From contig NZ_BNAG01000003.1 in NCBI RefSeq assembly GCF_014653175.1, forward strand, positions 784,338 to 848,337: a DNA stretch of 64,000 nt, written 5' to 3'. Of this stretch, positions 25,849-34,756 are shown piece after piece. The notes below the pieces were generated by a model that was not told where the DNA came from, did not search any database, and saw only the letters and a program-made list of their open reading frames with translations. Numbering within the stretch: the stretch's first letter is position 1; the number at the start of each line of letters is the position of its first letter. Position numbers and translations under genes: made by a program. The DNA is from Roseivirga thermotolerans (GTDB taxonomy: Bacteria; Bacteroidota; Bacteroidia; Cytophagales; Cyclobacteriaceae).

Positions 25849-26871
25849 TTAAATCCTGACTAGGCGCTTGTGCATAATTTCTGAAAAACTCCAGGCTTTG
25901 CCTCCGCTGGTGTTCGTGAACTGAATGATAACAACATCTATATCTGCATAATAGCGAGCCAAACTCTGGTAGCCCGGCAAAAGTCCGGTATGCTCAAAAC
26001 TATACAGCCCGGCATAGATTGATTGCTCCTTCTTATTGAGTAAACTACCATTGTGCAGTGCCGTCAAAAACAGACCAACCTCTTTAGCTGTAGCGACCAT
26101 AGAAGCACCCGGTTCAATAAAATCATTGCCTTTTACATCATGAAGCCAGCCTACGACATATCCGCTCATTACCCGTTCGGGATTGGCTTGGCTAAGCAGG
26201 CTAGAAGTGCTTTTGAGTTGAAGTGGATGCAATATGGCTTCTTCGATATACTGGTGATGACTGTAGCCCAACGTATTGCCTAAAATATGGCCAAGAAGCA
26301 GGTAGTTAGTATTGGAGTATTCATAGCGCAGGCCGTGTTCAAAACGTGCCGGTTTGTTCAGTACAAGCTCTAGTGTTTTCTCATTGTTCTTAAAAGGCTT
26401 GTCCCACCGAAAATCCGGAGAGTCTGTAAAAGTAGGTATGCCACTGCGGTGCTGTACGAGTTGTTCAAGCGTAATTCGATCGGCATTTTCTACTGTTTCC
26501 GCGGAGCTCAGGCAGGTATTGAACCAAAGATTTCGTGGGGTCTAACTGCCCTTTACCAATGAGCTTGGTAGCCGCTGCGGCAATATATAGTTTACTAATG
26601 CTGACTCTTTTAAAAAGAGCACCGGATTAAGCAGGTACTTTTGTTTCTCTGTTGTGCTAACCGGTAGTGTGGAGTTTAGGGGGCTTTCCTGCTTCATCAA
26701 TGTACACTATAATACCGCTAAGAGCATATTCTTCAACCCGATTTACCTGCTCTTGCACGCTATCAGGCAGGGGCGAATTGAAACCCAGAGCAGCCGCCAG
26801 GGTACAAAGAATAGTGAAATGGCGGTGGCTCCGAGCACTAGTATGGTCAGCAGTCGTTTTTTAGACAACAT
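25849..26871 (-). pseudogene. Degraded class C beta-lactamase-like serine hydrolase
   Basis: A serine hydrolase can be reassembled across three frames from an ATG at 26871 (MLSKKRLLTILVLGA). The SxxK motif SISK appears in LFKRVSISKLYIAAAATKL, and YSN in YEYSNTNYLLLGHI, both diagnostic of the beta-lactamase/D-Ala-D-Ala peptidase fold. The reading frame shifts near 26800 (after LFFVPW) and near 26520 (between QYLPE and ETVENADRITLEQL). It also has an in-frame TAG after KLHTTG and a TAA after ETKVPA. The final 140 codons (26271-25849) are intact. Two stops plus two frameshifts make a real pseudogene more likely than sequencing error. Confidence 0.85.
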
Positions 26872-26887
26872 CAGTCAGGCTGTGATA

Positions 26888-27271
26888 TCAGGGAGCCTTA
26901 GTGGGGGAGGAAATGTCTACCAGAGTGCCATTCGGGTCCTTTAGTAAAAAGCGCCTTTGTCCGTAAAAAGTATTTTCCGGCTCACTGAGTACTTCAAAGC
27001 CTTGTGACTTAGCTTTTTCAAAAACTATGTCGGCATTTTCGACCACAAAGGTGAGGTAAAAGCCTTGTGGTTTTTGCTGAAATGCTTCCGGAACCAAATC
27101 ATAGGTTCGGTCAATAATACCGAGTTCCAGTTGGCGGTCTTTGGAGATCAAATGAACAAACCAGTCACTGTCATAATCGACTACGAAATCGAGCAGGCTG
27201 GTATAAAAATCTCTGCTTGCAGAAAGGTTATCGGAGCAGATGTTGGTGATCATTCGTTGAATGGTATGCAT
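26888..27271 (-). CDS. VOC-fold protein, bleomycin-resistance/dioxygenase-like
   Basis: 127-residue VOC protein with two beta-alpha-beta-beta-beta units. ITNICSDNLSASRDFYTSLL opens the first, KDRQLELGIIDRT follows, and the second has FYLTFVVENADIVFEKAKSQ and FLLKDPNGTLVDISS. The metal-ligand positions are only partly kept (the N-terminal His is replaced by Asn or Thr), so it may be a binding rather than a catalytic member. Adjacent to the serine hydrolase pseudogene. Confidence 0.8.
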   Translation of the reverse strand: MHTIQRMITNICSDNLSASRDFYTSLLDFVVDYDSDWFVHLISKDRQLELGIIDRTYDLVPEAFQQKPQGFYLTFVVENADIVFEKAKSQGFEVLSEPENTFYGQRRFLLKDPNGTLVDISSPTKAP

Positions 27272-27464
27272 AAGATAGGTATGGTTTATTGTTACAAGTA
27301 AATAGAAAGAATGTATTCAGGTAGCTAATCAAAAGAATATAATTGAAATGTGCTTAAAGTTTTTGAGTCATTGAGTCTATTCAACCGGACTTGGCTGAGC
27401 AAATCGCCACTCAGATACCGGCTGTCTCAATGGCCGATGATAGCTTCTTCTTTCATGACTGCTT

Positions 27465-28265
27465 CTACTGATTATTTGTCTCGAACAATTGTATGGTATA
27501 ATCTAAAAGAGCTGTATTACCGGTTTTTCCATGGCCCGGAACAACCAGGTTAGCTTCGGGAAATTTGCGTTTTACGTTGGCCACAGTCGCTGGCCATTGT
27601 TGAACGTTGGCATCTTCTAAATTACCCTTACCGGCTCCAACTGATTTAATTAAACAGCCACCAAAAAGAACGTGATCTAAAGGGAAGTAGCCTACTAGAT
27701 TGTCTTGGGTGTGGCCTTCGCCCAAAAAGTGCACGACAACTGCTTGGTTTCCTAATTTCAAGTTCAGACTATCATTAAAAGCATTGACGGGCGTTTTGAA
27801 ATTATAGTTGTTGTCAGTCAATAGTTTTATAGTTCGAGTGCCGACAAATGCAGGAATGCCTTGGGTGTCAAATTCATTAATTCCACCGATGCAGTCTTCA
27901 TGGAAGTGTGTGGGGATTAACGCAGTGATCTTACTTTTTAATTCTGAACGGATAAAAATGATAAGTTCTTTAGCGTTTTCTGAGTGGGTTGGCGTGTCGA
28001 ATACAATACTTTCACCCTCATTTATAACAAACATGCCATTGCAGGGTACCTTACCGAAAGTATCGGTGTCTAAGTAGGAAATATGCTGATATGTATGGTC
28101 AGTTAACTTAATAATGGTAAGTGCTTGGCTTTGATAAACAACGGAGTCGGTTTTTGCTGCTTCTGTTTTTTGTTCTTCCGCTTGTTGGTGGTTTTTAGTC
28201 TTTGTTTGGTTGCAGGAAAATAGAGCCGGGCAAAGAAGGGTTAAAAATAGGAGAGCGTTCTTCAT
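27465..28265 (-). CDS. Subclass B1 metallo-beta-lactamase, lipoprotein type
   Basis: 266-residue zinc hydrolase of the B1 metallo-beta-lactamase group. A lipobox cysteine at residue 18 (ALFSC) and a 40-residue charged linker indicate outer-membrane anchoring. Zinc site 1 is His120-x-His122 (THFHED) and His185 (GEGHTQDN). Zinc site 2 is Asp124, Cys204 (FGGCLIKS) and His245 (PGHGKTGN), so all six B1 ligands are present. Length and motif spacing fit beta-lactamases rather than glyoxalase II. It probably opens beta-lactam rings in the periplasm; substrate range cannot be read from sequence. Chromosomal, no mobile element nearby. Confidence 0.85.
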   Translation of the reverse strand: MKNALLFLTLLCPALFSCNQTKTKNHQQAEEQKTEAAKTDSVVYQSQALTIIKLTDHTYQHISYLDTDTFGKVPCNGMFVINEGESIVFDTPTHSENAKELIIFIRSELKSKITALIPTHFHEDCIGGINEFDTQGIPAFVGTRTIKLLTDNNYNFKTPVNAFNDSLNLKLGNQAVVVHFLGEGHTQDNLVGYFPLDHVLFGGCLIKSVGAGKGNLEDANVQQWPATVANVKRKFPEANLVVPGHGKTGNTALLDYTIQLFETNNQ

Positions 28266-28411
28266 TTGGTGAGTTAGGACTTTGTTAAGATAAGCTTACT
28301 CCAATATAGTGTGCTTCTGTGGGTTGTAGGGCTTTTTTCTTGCTTAACTATTGAAAGAAAGTAGGGGTGGATTCCATTGCGTTGTGAAGAAGTTCGGATA
28401 GCACTACCCGT

Positions 28412-28434
28412 AAAAAAGTGAAGGCCTCACTTTT
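28412..28434 (-). terminator. Terminator of the VOC gene at 28455
   Basis: AAAAGTGA (28414-28421) and TCACTTTT (28427-28434) form an 8-bp stem with a five-base loop. On the minus strand the stem runs into a TTTTTTA tract, a standard intrinsic terminator just past the stop codon of the neighbouring gene. Confidence 0.65.
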
Positions 28435-28454
28435 AGCGAAGCCTTAAGAAGCGG

Positions 28455-28961
28455 TTAGTCTTGATATGCCCCCGAAGAATAGGTGAGCTCATAACTGTGA
28501 GAATATATTTCGAATACCACACCAAAAGGGTCTTCTACATAAACCATTTTATACGGTTTTTCATTGGGGTAATATTCACGAATTGGCATTCTCTGCTTAC
28601 CACCACGTTCTATAATTTTTTGAGTTAGGCCTTCAATGTCCGGATCTTGTACACAGAAGTGAAAAAGACCGGTGTTGAACGGATTGAATTCTGGCTTCTC
28701 TTTAACTCCATGAGGGAATGAGAATAGCTCTATACCAATTCCATCTGATGTGGACATGTGGGCGATTTCAAACTCTTCCCAATCTTCGCCAAACACATCG
28801 ATGCACATTTGACCGATGGCTGTTTCTTTCTCTTTTTTGATTTTAGAGGGAGGCATAATCACATACCAGCCCATCACCTCTTCATAAAATTCAACGGCTT
28901 TTTTTAGGTCAGGCACGGTGATACCTATGTGCGAAAATGATCTTGGATAACTTTTATTCAT
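28455..28961 (-). CDS. VOC-fold protein, glyoxalase/dioxygenase-like
   Basis: 168-residue vicinal-oxygen-chelate protein. The four ligand positions are kept: His in FSHIGITVPD, Glu in GIGIELFSFP, His in GLFHFCVQD and Glu in VVFEIYSHSY. Its insertion between the first two strands (PPSKIKKEKETAIGQ) makes it longer than glyoxalase I. It could be a lactoylglutathione-lyase-like or ring-cleaving enzyme. Start at 28961 gives MNKSYPRSFSHIG. Flanked by intergenic regions on both sides. Confidence 0.83.
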   Translation of the reverse strand: MNKSYPRSFSHIGITVPDLKKAVEFYEEVMGWYVIMPPSKIKKEKETAIGQMCIDVFGEDWEEFEIAHMSTSDGIGIELFSFPHGVKEKPEFNPFNTGLFHFCVQDPDIEGLTQKIIERGGKQRMPIREYYPNEKPYKMVYVEDPFGVVFEIYSHSYELTYSSGAYQD

Positions 28962-29100
28962 GTTTTTGCTTTGTCTAATTATCAGGTGCCATTAACACGT
29001 GAGTGTGTGGACTTAGTTCCTGTTTTTAACGCCAGTTGTTGACTTAAAAAGTGCTTGTTTTGAGGATGAAATTCAAGTGATGTTGGTTGTGGTGAACCAA

Positions 29101-29682
29101 TTACCTGAACTGTTTTGGTTTCAGGCTTTTATGGGCACTCTCTACGATTTCTACAATTCGTTTTGCTCTCGTTTCCGGCCGTTTAGCAAAGGTTACCCAA
29201 TGCAGTAGTAGTTTTTTAGTCGAATTGCTGAGCCTGTTAAAAAATGCAAGTGCCTCTTTGCAGCCTGCTAAAGCCTCGGTTAAGTCGTTCGGAACAATTA
29301 GTGCCTCTACATCATCCAATGCGTTCCAGGAACCATTTTCTTTAGCTATTGCTATGCTCTTTAAGCCAGCCTCGGTCATAAGGTTGTTTTCAATGAGCCG
29401 GGCCACTTTCTCTTTGTTTATTTTAGACCATATGCTGTTGGGCTTTCGCTTACAGAAATATTGCATGTAGCTTTCTTTGTCGATGGCTTTCTTTGTGCTA
29501 TCAATCCAGCCAAAGCAAAGTGCTTCGTCTACGGCCTCACTCCAACTTAGAGTAGGCTTGTTACTGGAAGTCTTATAATAAACTAACCAGATAGACTGGG
29601 TTGAGTCATGGTGTTTACTTAGCCAGTTTCTCCAATCTGTTTTGCTTTTAGGGTAGTATGTTGTCAGCACTTTTTCGGGCAT
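29101..29682 (-). CDS. YdeI/OmpD-associated family protein
   Basis: 193 residues from the ATG at 29682; an upstream ATG at 29748 adds 22 residues with no family match. Features of the family are WLSKHHDSTQSIWLVYYKTS, LSWSEAVDEALCFGWIDSTK, YMQYFCKRKPNSIWSKINKE and the C-terminal HWVTFAKRPETRAKRIVE. Members have been linked to bacteriocin protection and OmpD-associated phenotypes, but the biochemical role is not known. Single gene. Confidence 0.82.
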   Translation of the reverse strand: MPEKVLTTYYPKSKTDWRNWLSKHHDSTQSIWLVYYKTSSNKPTLSWSEAVDEALCFGWIDSTKKAIDKESYMQYFCKRKPNSIWSKINKEKVARLIENNLMTEAGLKSIAIAKENGSWNALDDVEALIVPNDLTEALAGCKEALAFFNRLSNSTKKLLLHWVTFAKRPETRAKRIVEIVESAHKSLKPKQFR

Positions 29683-29839
29683 GGCTGTTCCGTTTACCAT
29701 AAAATTAGAGATGTCAGATGACAACCCTATGTCAGCAGTGAGCAGCATGCCTGCGGTTATTTGGTGTGGATTACAACCCTACAGTAATTACAGGCTCAAT
29801 GCAATCGATGAGGCTTAGGGACAATGTTTGTTTTCAGGC

Positions 29840-30718
29840 TTACCCAAATAAGTCACTACTTAAGTATCTGTCTCCCCGGTCGCAGACAATGTGGACGATA
29901 ACCCCTTCTTCAATTTCTTCGGTAAGCTTTAGCGCTGCATGTAATGCACCGCCAGAGCTCATGCCTGCCAAAATTCCTTCTTCTTTAGCCATTCTTCGCG
30001 TCATTATGGTGGCTTCTTGCTGACTTACATCTATTATTCTATCAACCCTGTGTGGATCGAATATTTTAGGAAGAAATTCAGGAGACCATCTGCGGATTCC
30101 GGGGATGCTGGAACCATCCGTTGGTTGAGTGCCTACTATCTGCACATGTGGATTTTGTTCCTTTAGATAGCGCGATACTCCCATAATAGTGCCGGTAGTG
30201 CCCATGGCAGAAACAAAGTGGGTGATTTTCCCCTGGGTGTCCTTCCATATTTCAGGCCCTGTAGTTTTATAATGTTGTCCGTAGTTATCGGGGTTGGCAA
30301 ACTGATTGAGCATGTAATAGCCTTCTTTTTCGGCCTTTTGCTGCGCCAGTGTACGGGAATACTCAATGGTTTGAGCGGCAGGCGTAAGTATTACCTCAGC
30401 ACCATAGGCCTGCATACTTAAAACTCGTTCGCGCGTGGAGTTATCAGGCATCACCAGGGTTATGTGCACACCCATAATGCTGGCAATCATGGCCAAGGCT
30501 ATGCCTGTATTGCCACTAGTGGCTTCAATTAATCGGTCGCCCTTTTTTATTTCACCGCGGTCTAGCGCCCCTTTTATCATGCCATAAGCAGCTCTGTCTT
30601 TTACACTTCCCCCGGGGTTGTTGCCTTCCAGTTTACCGTAGATTTTCACTTTCGGATTGGTATGTAGGCGTTGGTATTCTACCAAGGGTGTATTACCAAT
30701 TAATTGCTCAATGGTCAT
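29840..30718 (-). CDS. cysM: Cysteine synthase, CysM/O-acetylserine sulfhydrylase type
   Basis: 292-residue PLP enzyme that makes cysteine from O-acetylserine and sulfide or thiosulfate. GNTPLVEY opens the fold, the PLP lysine lies in NPGGSVKDRAAYGM, EATSGNTGIALA binds substrate, and VSAMGTTGTIMGVSRYL forms the phosphate loop. The motif NQFANPDNYGQHYKTTGPE and the short length favour CysM (synthase B) over CysK. Its start overlaps the stop of the serine acetyltransferase gene by four bases (ATGA), so the two are translationally coupled. Confidence 0.93.
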   Translation of the reverse strand: MTIEQLIGNTPLVEYQRLHTNPKVKIYGKLEGNNPGGSVKDRAAYGMIKGALDRGEIKKGDRLIEATSGNTGIALAMIASIMGVHITLVMPDNSTRERVLSMQAYGAEVILTPAAQTIEYSRTLAQQKAEKEGYYMLNQFANPDNYGQHYKTTGPEIWKDTQGKITHFVSAMGTTGTIMGVSRYLKEQNPHVQIVGTQPTDGSSIPGIRRWSPEFLPKIFDPHRVDRIIDVSQQEATIMTRRMAKEEGILAGMSSGGALHAALKLTEEIEEGVIVHIVCDRGDRYLSSDLFG

Positions 30719-31551
30719 GCGCTTTGTCCTTTAAAAATAATTGTGTCTTTCTTTCCGTTGGAGTGGCTCATTTGGGCCTGGTAATAAACCTTGGAGCCGG
30801 AAGGCACACTGTGGGTAAGCCACACATTGCCTCCAATTACCGAGCTATGGCCTATATCGGTGTTTCCACCTAAAATAGTAGCTCCTGCATAAATGACTAC
30901 ATGGTCGCCAATGGTAGGATGGCGTTTCGTTTGTACATCGCGCTTCTCTACACTCAAAGCCCCCAGGGTTACTCCCTGATAAATTTTAACATGGTCGCCA
31001 ATGTGAGTGGTTTCGCCAATCACAACCCCGGTGCCATGGTCTATACAAAAGAAATGGCCTATGGTTGCGCCAGGGTGAATATCGATGCCCGTTCGGCTAT
31101 GTGCATACTCCGAAATTATACGAGGTATGAGCTCAACCTTTAGCTGATACAGCGAATGGGCAATGCGATGAGCCGCAATGGCCATGAAACCCGGATAAGT
31201 TCTTACTACTTCGGTTCGGCTTTTAGCGGCCGGATCGCCTTCAAAAATAGCCGTTATGTCTTCTTCCAGCATGGCGTGAATGGCCGGTAATTCATCAAAA
31301 AACCGATCGGTTACATGGTCCGGTTCCATATCCGATTTAATGGGGTTTCGGGAAAGAATTTGATTGAGTTGCAATCGTAATTTTTCCAGATGTAATTCAA
31401 ATTCTTTCTGAGTGCTAAACTGCTGCCGCGAAAAGTCAGGGAATAGGGTGCCGAGAAGGTCGTTGAACCAGTTGGCGACCATTTCGGGCGATGGGCAGCT
31501 GGGGCAGGCTTGTTGCCGCACATAAAGTTTATTGATGAATTCCTGATGCAT
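30715..31551 (-). CDS. cysE: Serine O-acetyltransferase (EpsC/CysE type)
   Basis: 278-residue enzyme that acetylates serine for cysteine synthesis. An N-terminal helical domain is followed by left-handed beta-helix hexapeptide repeats: HPGATIGHFFCIDHGTGVVI, IGDHVKIYQGVTLGALSV and HPTIGDHVVIYAGATILGG. The catalytic His and Asp (EYAHSRTGIDIHPGA and IDHGTG) are present. The long N-terminal domain and ending match the EpsC-like group common in Bacteroidota. Coupled to cysM immediately downstream. Confidence 0.92.
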   Translation of the reverse strand: MHQEFINKLYVRQQACPSCPSPEMVANWFNDLLGTLFPDFSRQQFSTQKEFELHLEKLRLQLNQILSRNPIKSDMEPDHVTDRFFDELPAIHAMLEEDITAIFEGDPAAKSRTEVVRTYPGFMAIAAHRIAHSLYQLKVELIPRIISEYAHSRTGIDIHPGATIGHFFCIDHGTGVVIGETTHIGDHVKIYQGVTLGALSVEKRDVQTKRHPTIGDHVVIYAGATILGGNTDIGHSSVIGGNVWLTHSVPSGSKVYYQAQMSHSNGKKDTIIFKGQSA

Positions 31552-31631
31552 GTTGAAGTAAGTAATAATTGACTAAAAGAGTTCAAGCTTTGAGGCTGTA
31601 GACGTATGCTGGTCTATGAGGTTGTATAAAT

Positions 31632-31865
31632 TCAGGAGAATCGCCTTTTATTTCCTTTCATAAACTTTCTTTTCTCTCTGCGTTGGTTGTTGTTAATCAT
31701 GAAAAAAAGTAAGGGGCCAATAAGGAAGGCCATGAACAGTGGGAGTTGTAAAATACGGTTTTGATTGTTCTTCCGGTTGCTGCGCTGTTTCATGTAATAG
31801 ATGAAACTCATGGCATATACAACCATTAGAAACCCAAAAAGAATAAGAAACAACGTTGAGTTCAT
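31632..31865 (-). CDS. Small two-helix membrane protein
   Basis: 77 residues with two hydrophobic segments (LFLILFGFLMVVYAMSFIYY and LPLFMAFLIGPLLFFMI) separated by a basic loop and ending in a very basic tail (QRREKRKFMKGNKRRFS). This fits a small inner-membrane protein with both ends in the cytoplasm. No family recognised. Lies between the cysE and cyclase genes on the same strand. Confidence 0.6.
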   Translation of the reverse strand: MNSTLFLILFGFLMVVYAMSFIYYMKQRSNRKNNQNRILQLPLFMAFLIGPLLFFMINNNQRREKRKFMKGNKRRFS

Positions 31866-31972
31866 GGTGTACTAAAATAGCTTTAAGTAACGAATCTCGT
31901 TCGATTAATTGAATAGCGCAAGCAGAGAGGCTCGAAGAGTTTTGCCTTCGCGGCCCAACTCTAAGGGGAAGA

Positions 31973-32890
31973 CTAGTCTAAAAAGTGTTGGTCTAGTGAG
32001 TAGACTTTTTGGATCCCGCTTTTACCCTTGGCGTTTATTTCGAAACTCTGACAAACCGAACATTTGTGTTGTAGTTTTTTGTAGAGAGCTTCTGATACTA
32101 AAAACCGAGTATTGAGTGTTTTATTGGCTTGTTCTATTCGGCTGGCCAAGTTTACGGTATCTCCAATGGCAGCTTCCTTCTGCATGCCTTCAATGCCTAT
32201 GGTTCCCCAAATGATTTTACCGGTGTGCGCTCCCAGCCGGATTTTAAAGTCACTGTCAATAATATCGTGTACGGCATGGTCGAACTTATCGATGGCTGTT
32301 TTCAGTTCGAATCCGGCTTTAATGAGGTTTTCGGAGTGTTTCGGATCATCGTCTAACCCAAAGATGGCCAAAAAGCCATCTCCGTAGTAATCAATTATTC
32401 GCCCTCCATATTTTTTTACAACCGTGCCGGCTATATGAAAGTAGCGGTTGAGAATATGCACTACATCGTAAGCCGGAGTTTTTTCCGAAAAAGCAGTGTA
32501 GTCGGCAATATCTACAAAGAGTATGGATGCGTCTTTTTCAATTCCCAGGCTTCTGGGCGAAAGGGTGCTACCATGATCCAGGATAATGGTTTCATCGATT
32601 TCATCAAGTACGAGTCTTCTCATCTTTACATCCCCATTAATTTTAGTCTGACACGCCAGCCTTACCTCAGGCAGCAGTCCTAATTGTTGAGCAAGAGACG
32701 ATTCTTCTTCATTTCGGGGACAAAGGTTTTCCAAACCTTCCTCGATATAGACACGGCAGGTAGAACATTGGGCAAAGCCTCCACAAGCGTGGGTGTGCGG
32801 TATGCCCGCAGCCAGTGTGTTTTCCAGTATCGTTTTTTCGGTATTTGCTACTAAACTTACCTTGTCGTTGGTCAATTCTATTACTGCCAT
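31973..32890 (-). CDS. [2Fe-2S] ferredoxin domain fused to class III nucleotide cyclase
   Basis: 305 residues. Residues 1-95 are a plant-type ferredoxin domain with Cys36, Cys42, Cys45 and Cys80 (ACGGFAQCSTCRV and LACQT), the C-x5-C-x2-C-xn-C ligand set. Residues ~120-305 are an adenylate/guanylate cyclase domain: SILFVDIADYTAFSE holds the first metal Asp (127) and DYYGDGFLAIFG the second (171), with LGAHTGKIIWGTIG and DTVNLASRIEQANK later. I infer a cytoplasmic cyclase whose activity could be set by the redox state of the cluster. It ends 3 bp after the Uup-like gene and is probably in its transcript. Confidence 0.88.
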   Translation of the reverse strand: MAVIELTNDKVSLVANTEKTILENTLAAGIPHTHACGGFAQCSTCRVYIEEGLENLCPRNEEESSLAQQLGLLPEVRLACQTKINGDVKMRRLVLDEIDETIILDHGSTLSPRSLGIEKDASILFVDIADYTAFSEKTPAYDVVHILNRYFHIAGTVVKKYGGRIIDYYGDGFLAIFGLDDDPKHSENLIKAGFELKTAIDKFDHAVHDIIDSDFKIRLGAHTGKIIWGTIGIEGMQKEAAIGDTVNLASRIEQANKTLNTRFLVSEALYKKLQHKCSVCQSFEINAKGKSGIQKVYSLDQHFLD

Positions 32891-32893
32891 GCA

Positions 32894-34756
32894 CTACGTC
32901 AATTCGGAGAGCTCCAGCCAGCGCAATTCTTTTTGGTCGAGTTCATTAGAAACTGTCTGAAGGCGCTTGGCCAGTTCCGACAACTCTTCATGATCAGTTA
33001 CCTGATTCATTTCATCGATTAATCGGCTTTTCTCCTGTTCCAGATCGGCTATCTGTTGCTCCAACTGGCTAAACTCTCGTTGCTCCTTAAATGAAAGCTT
33101 TTTCCGTTCATTTGGTTCCTTGGTCTTTTCCTTTTTTTGTTCTGTAGGTTTGGCCACCTGGGGGCTTTCTGCTGCCTGCATACGGTAGTCAGTATAGTTG
33201 CCGGGAAAGTCTCTTATTTGTCCTTGACCATCGAACACAAACAGGTGGTTAACAAGTTTATCCATAAAGTAGCGATCGTGCGAGATGATAATGAGGCTGC
33301 CTTCAAAGTTCTCCAGGTAATTTTCCAAAGTGCCCAGCGTAATCAAGTCCAGATCGTTGGTGGGTTCATCGAGCACCAGAAAGTTTGGGCTTTTTAATAG
33401 AACCTGCAGAAGTTGCAGCCTGCGTTTTTCACCACCGCTTAATTTGCCAATGGGTTTGTACTGAACCTCCGGAGGAAACAGAAAACGGGTGAGGAACTGC
33501 GAAACAGGTATGCTTCGGCCTTTGCCAACTTCAATCACTTCAGCGATTTCTTTGGCAAAATCTATTACGGTTTGTTGCGGGTCGAACTGATCTTCTACCT
33601 GTCGGTAGTAGCCAAATTTGGTGGTTGGGCCAAGTTCAATATAACCCGAATTGGGTGCCAACTCTTGTGTAATCAGCCTTATGAAAGTGGTTTTTCCACT
33701 GCCATTAGGACCTACTATTCCTATTCTGTCTTGCCTCTGAAAGGTATAGGAGAAGTCACTGATTAATTGTCGGTCTCCAAAACCATGGCTCAATTTCTCT
33801 ATTTCCAATACCTTTTTGCCCTGTCGGGCTGTATTGGCCTGAAGGTTTAGCTCATTTGTTTTTTGAGCGCTAAAGGCTTTTTCTTTGGTTTCCTGAAAGG
33901 CATCTACCCTGTATTTTGCTTTGGTACCTCTGGCTTGTGGTTGTCTTCTAATCCACTCCAGTTCTTTTCTGTAAAGGTTTCGGGCTTTGTCTATGGAAGC
34001 ACTTTCATTGGCTTCTCGTTCGGCTTTTTTCTCCAGAAAATAGGCATAGTTACCTTGATATGTAAATGCTTTTCCGGCTTCCAGTTCAATAATGTTATCG
34101 GTTACCTGCTCCAGAAAGTAGCGGTCGTGAGTTACTAAAATTAACGCCATGTTGGCTACGGCCAAGTACTTCTCCAACCATTCAATGGTATCGATATCGA
34201 GGTGGTTGGTGGGCTCATCGAGAATCAGTAGGTCGGGCTTTTGAATAAGCACCGAGGCAAGGGCTATTCGCTTTTGTTGCCCGCCAGAAAGTAATGCAAC
34301 CTCTTCTTCTAGATTGTGGATGCCGAGCTTCCCCAGTATTTGTTTGGCCTGGCTCTCCAGATCCCATAGGTTTTGGGCATCTATTTGTTCTATAAGTTGC
34401 TGTACTTCACCATGGTTTTCATGTCCGGCAGCCGATCGCACCAGGGCTCGCTCATATTGCTTAAGCAAAGCATGTTCCGGGTTGTTGCTATCAAAAACGG
34501 CATCGAGTACTTTTTGTCCGGCATAAAACTGCGGATTCTGCAATAGATGCTTTACCACAATATCGTTTTTAAAGACCACTTCGCCACTATCGGGAGTTTC
34601 CATTCCGGTAATCACTTTTAGCAGCGTAGATTTTCCCGAACCATTCACTCCAACCAGAGCCACTTTTTGGCCCTGTGCAATCCCAAAAGTAATGTGGTCG
34701 AGTATAAGCCGGTCGCCAAAAGACTTGGTGAGCTTTTCTACAGAAAGGTAATTCAT
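32894..34756 (-). CDS. ABC-F family ATPase, Uup-like
   Basis: 620 residues with two ABC domains and a C-terminal coiled coil. Domain 1: Walker A GVNGSGKST, signature LSGGQQKRIALASVL, Walker [13 protein letters not shown]. Domain 2: [36 protein letters not shown]. The C-terminal heptad-rich region (SQLEQQIADLEQEKSRL) is the DNA- or ribosome-binding tail of Uup. Uup proteins act at ribosomes and on replication or recombination intermediates. Both nucleotide sites look functional, unlike the ABC-F protein at 14916. Confidence 0.9.
   Translation of the reverse strand: MNYLSVEKLTKSFGDRLILDHITFGIAQGQKVALVGVNGSGKSTLLKVITGMETPDSGEVVFKNDIVVKHLLQNPQFYAGQKVLDAVFDSNNPEHALLKQYERALVRSAAGHENHGEVQQLIEQIDAQNLWDLESQAKQILGKLGIHNLEEEVALLSGGQQKRIALASVLIQKPDLLILDEPTNHLDIDTIEWLEKYLAVANMALILVTHDRYFLEQVTDNIIELEAGKAFTYQGNYAYFLEKKAEREANESASIDKARNLYRKELEWIRRQPQARGTKAKYRVDAFQETKEKAFSAQKTNELNLQANTARQGKKVLEIEKLSHGFGDRQLISDFSYTFQRQDRIGIVGPNGSGKTTFIRLITQELAPNSGYIELGPTTKFGYYRQVEDQFDPQQTVIDFAKEIAEVIEVGKGRSIPVSQFLTRFLFPPEVQYKPIGKLSGGEKRRLQLLQVLLKSPNFLVLDEPTNDLDLITLGTLENYLENFEGSLIIISHDRYFMDKLVNHLFVFDGQGQIRDFPGNYTDYRMQAAESPQVAKPTEQKKEKTKEPNERKKLSFKEQREFSQLEQQIADLEQEKSRLIDEMNQVTDHEELSELAKRLQTVSNELDQKELRWLELSELT

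Noticed and set aside
27350..27553. 67-codon frame on the plus strand upstream of the metallo-beta-lactamase end
   Set aside because: No domain or signal and partly antisense to the lactamase gene; likely chance.
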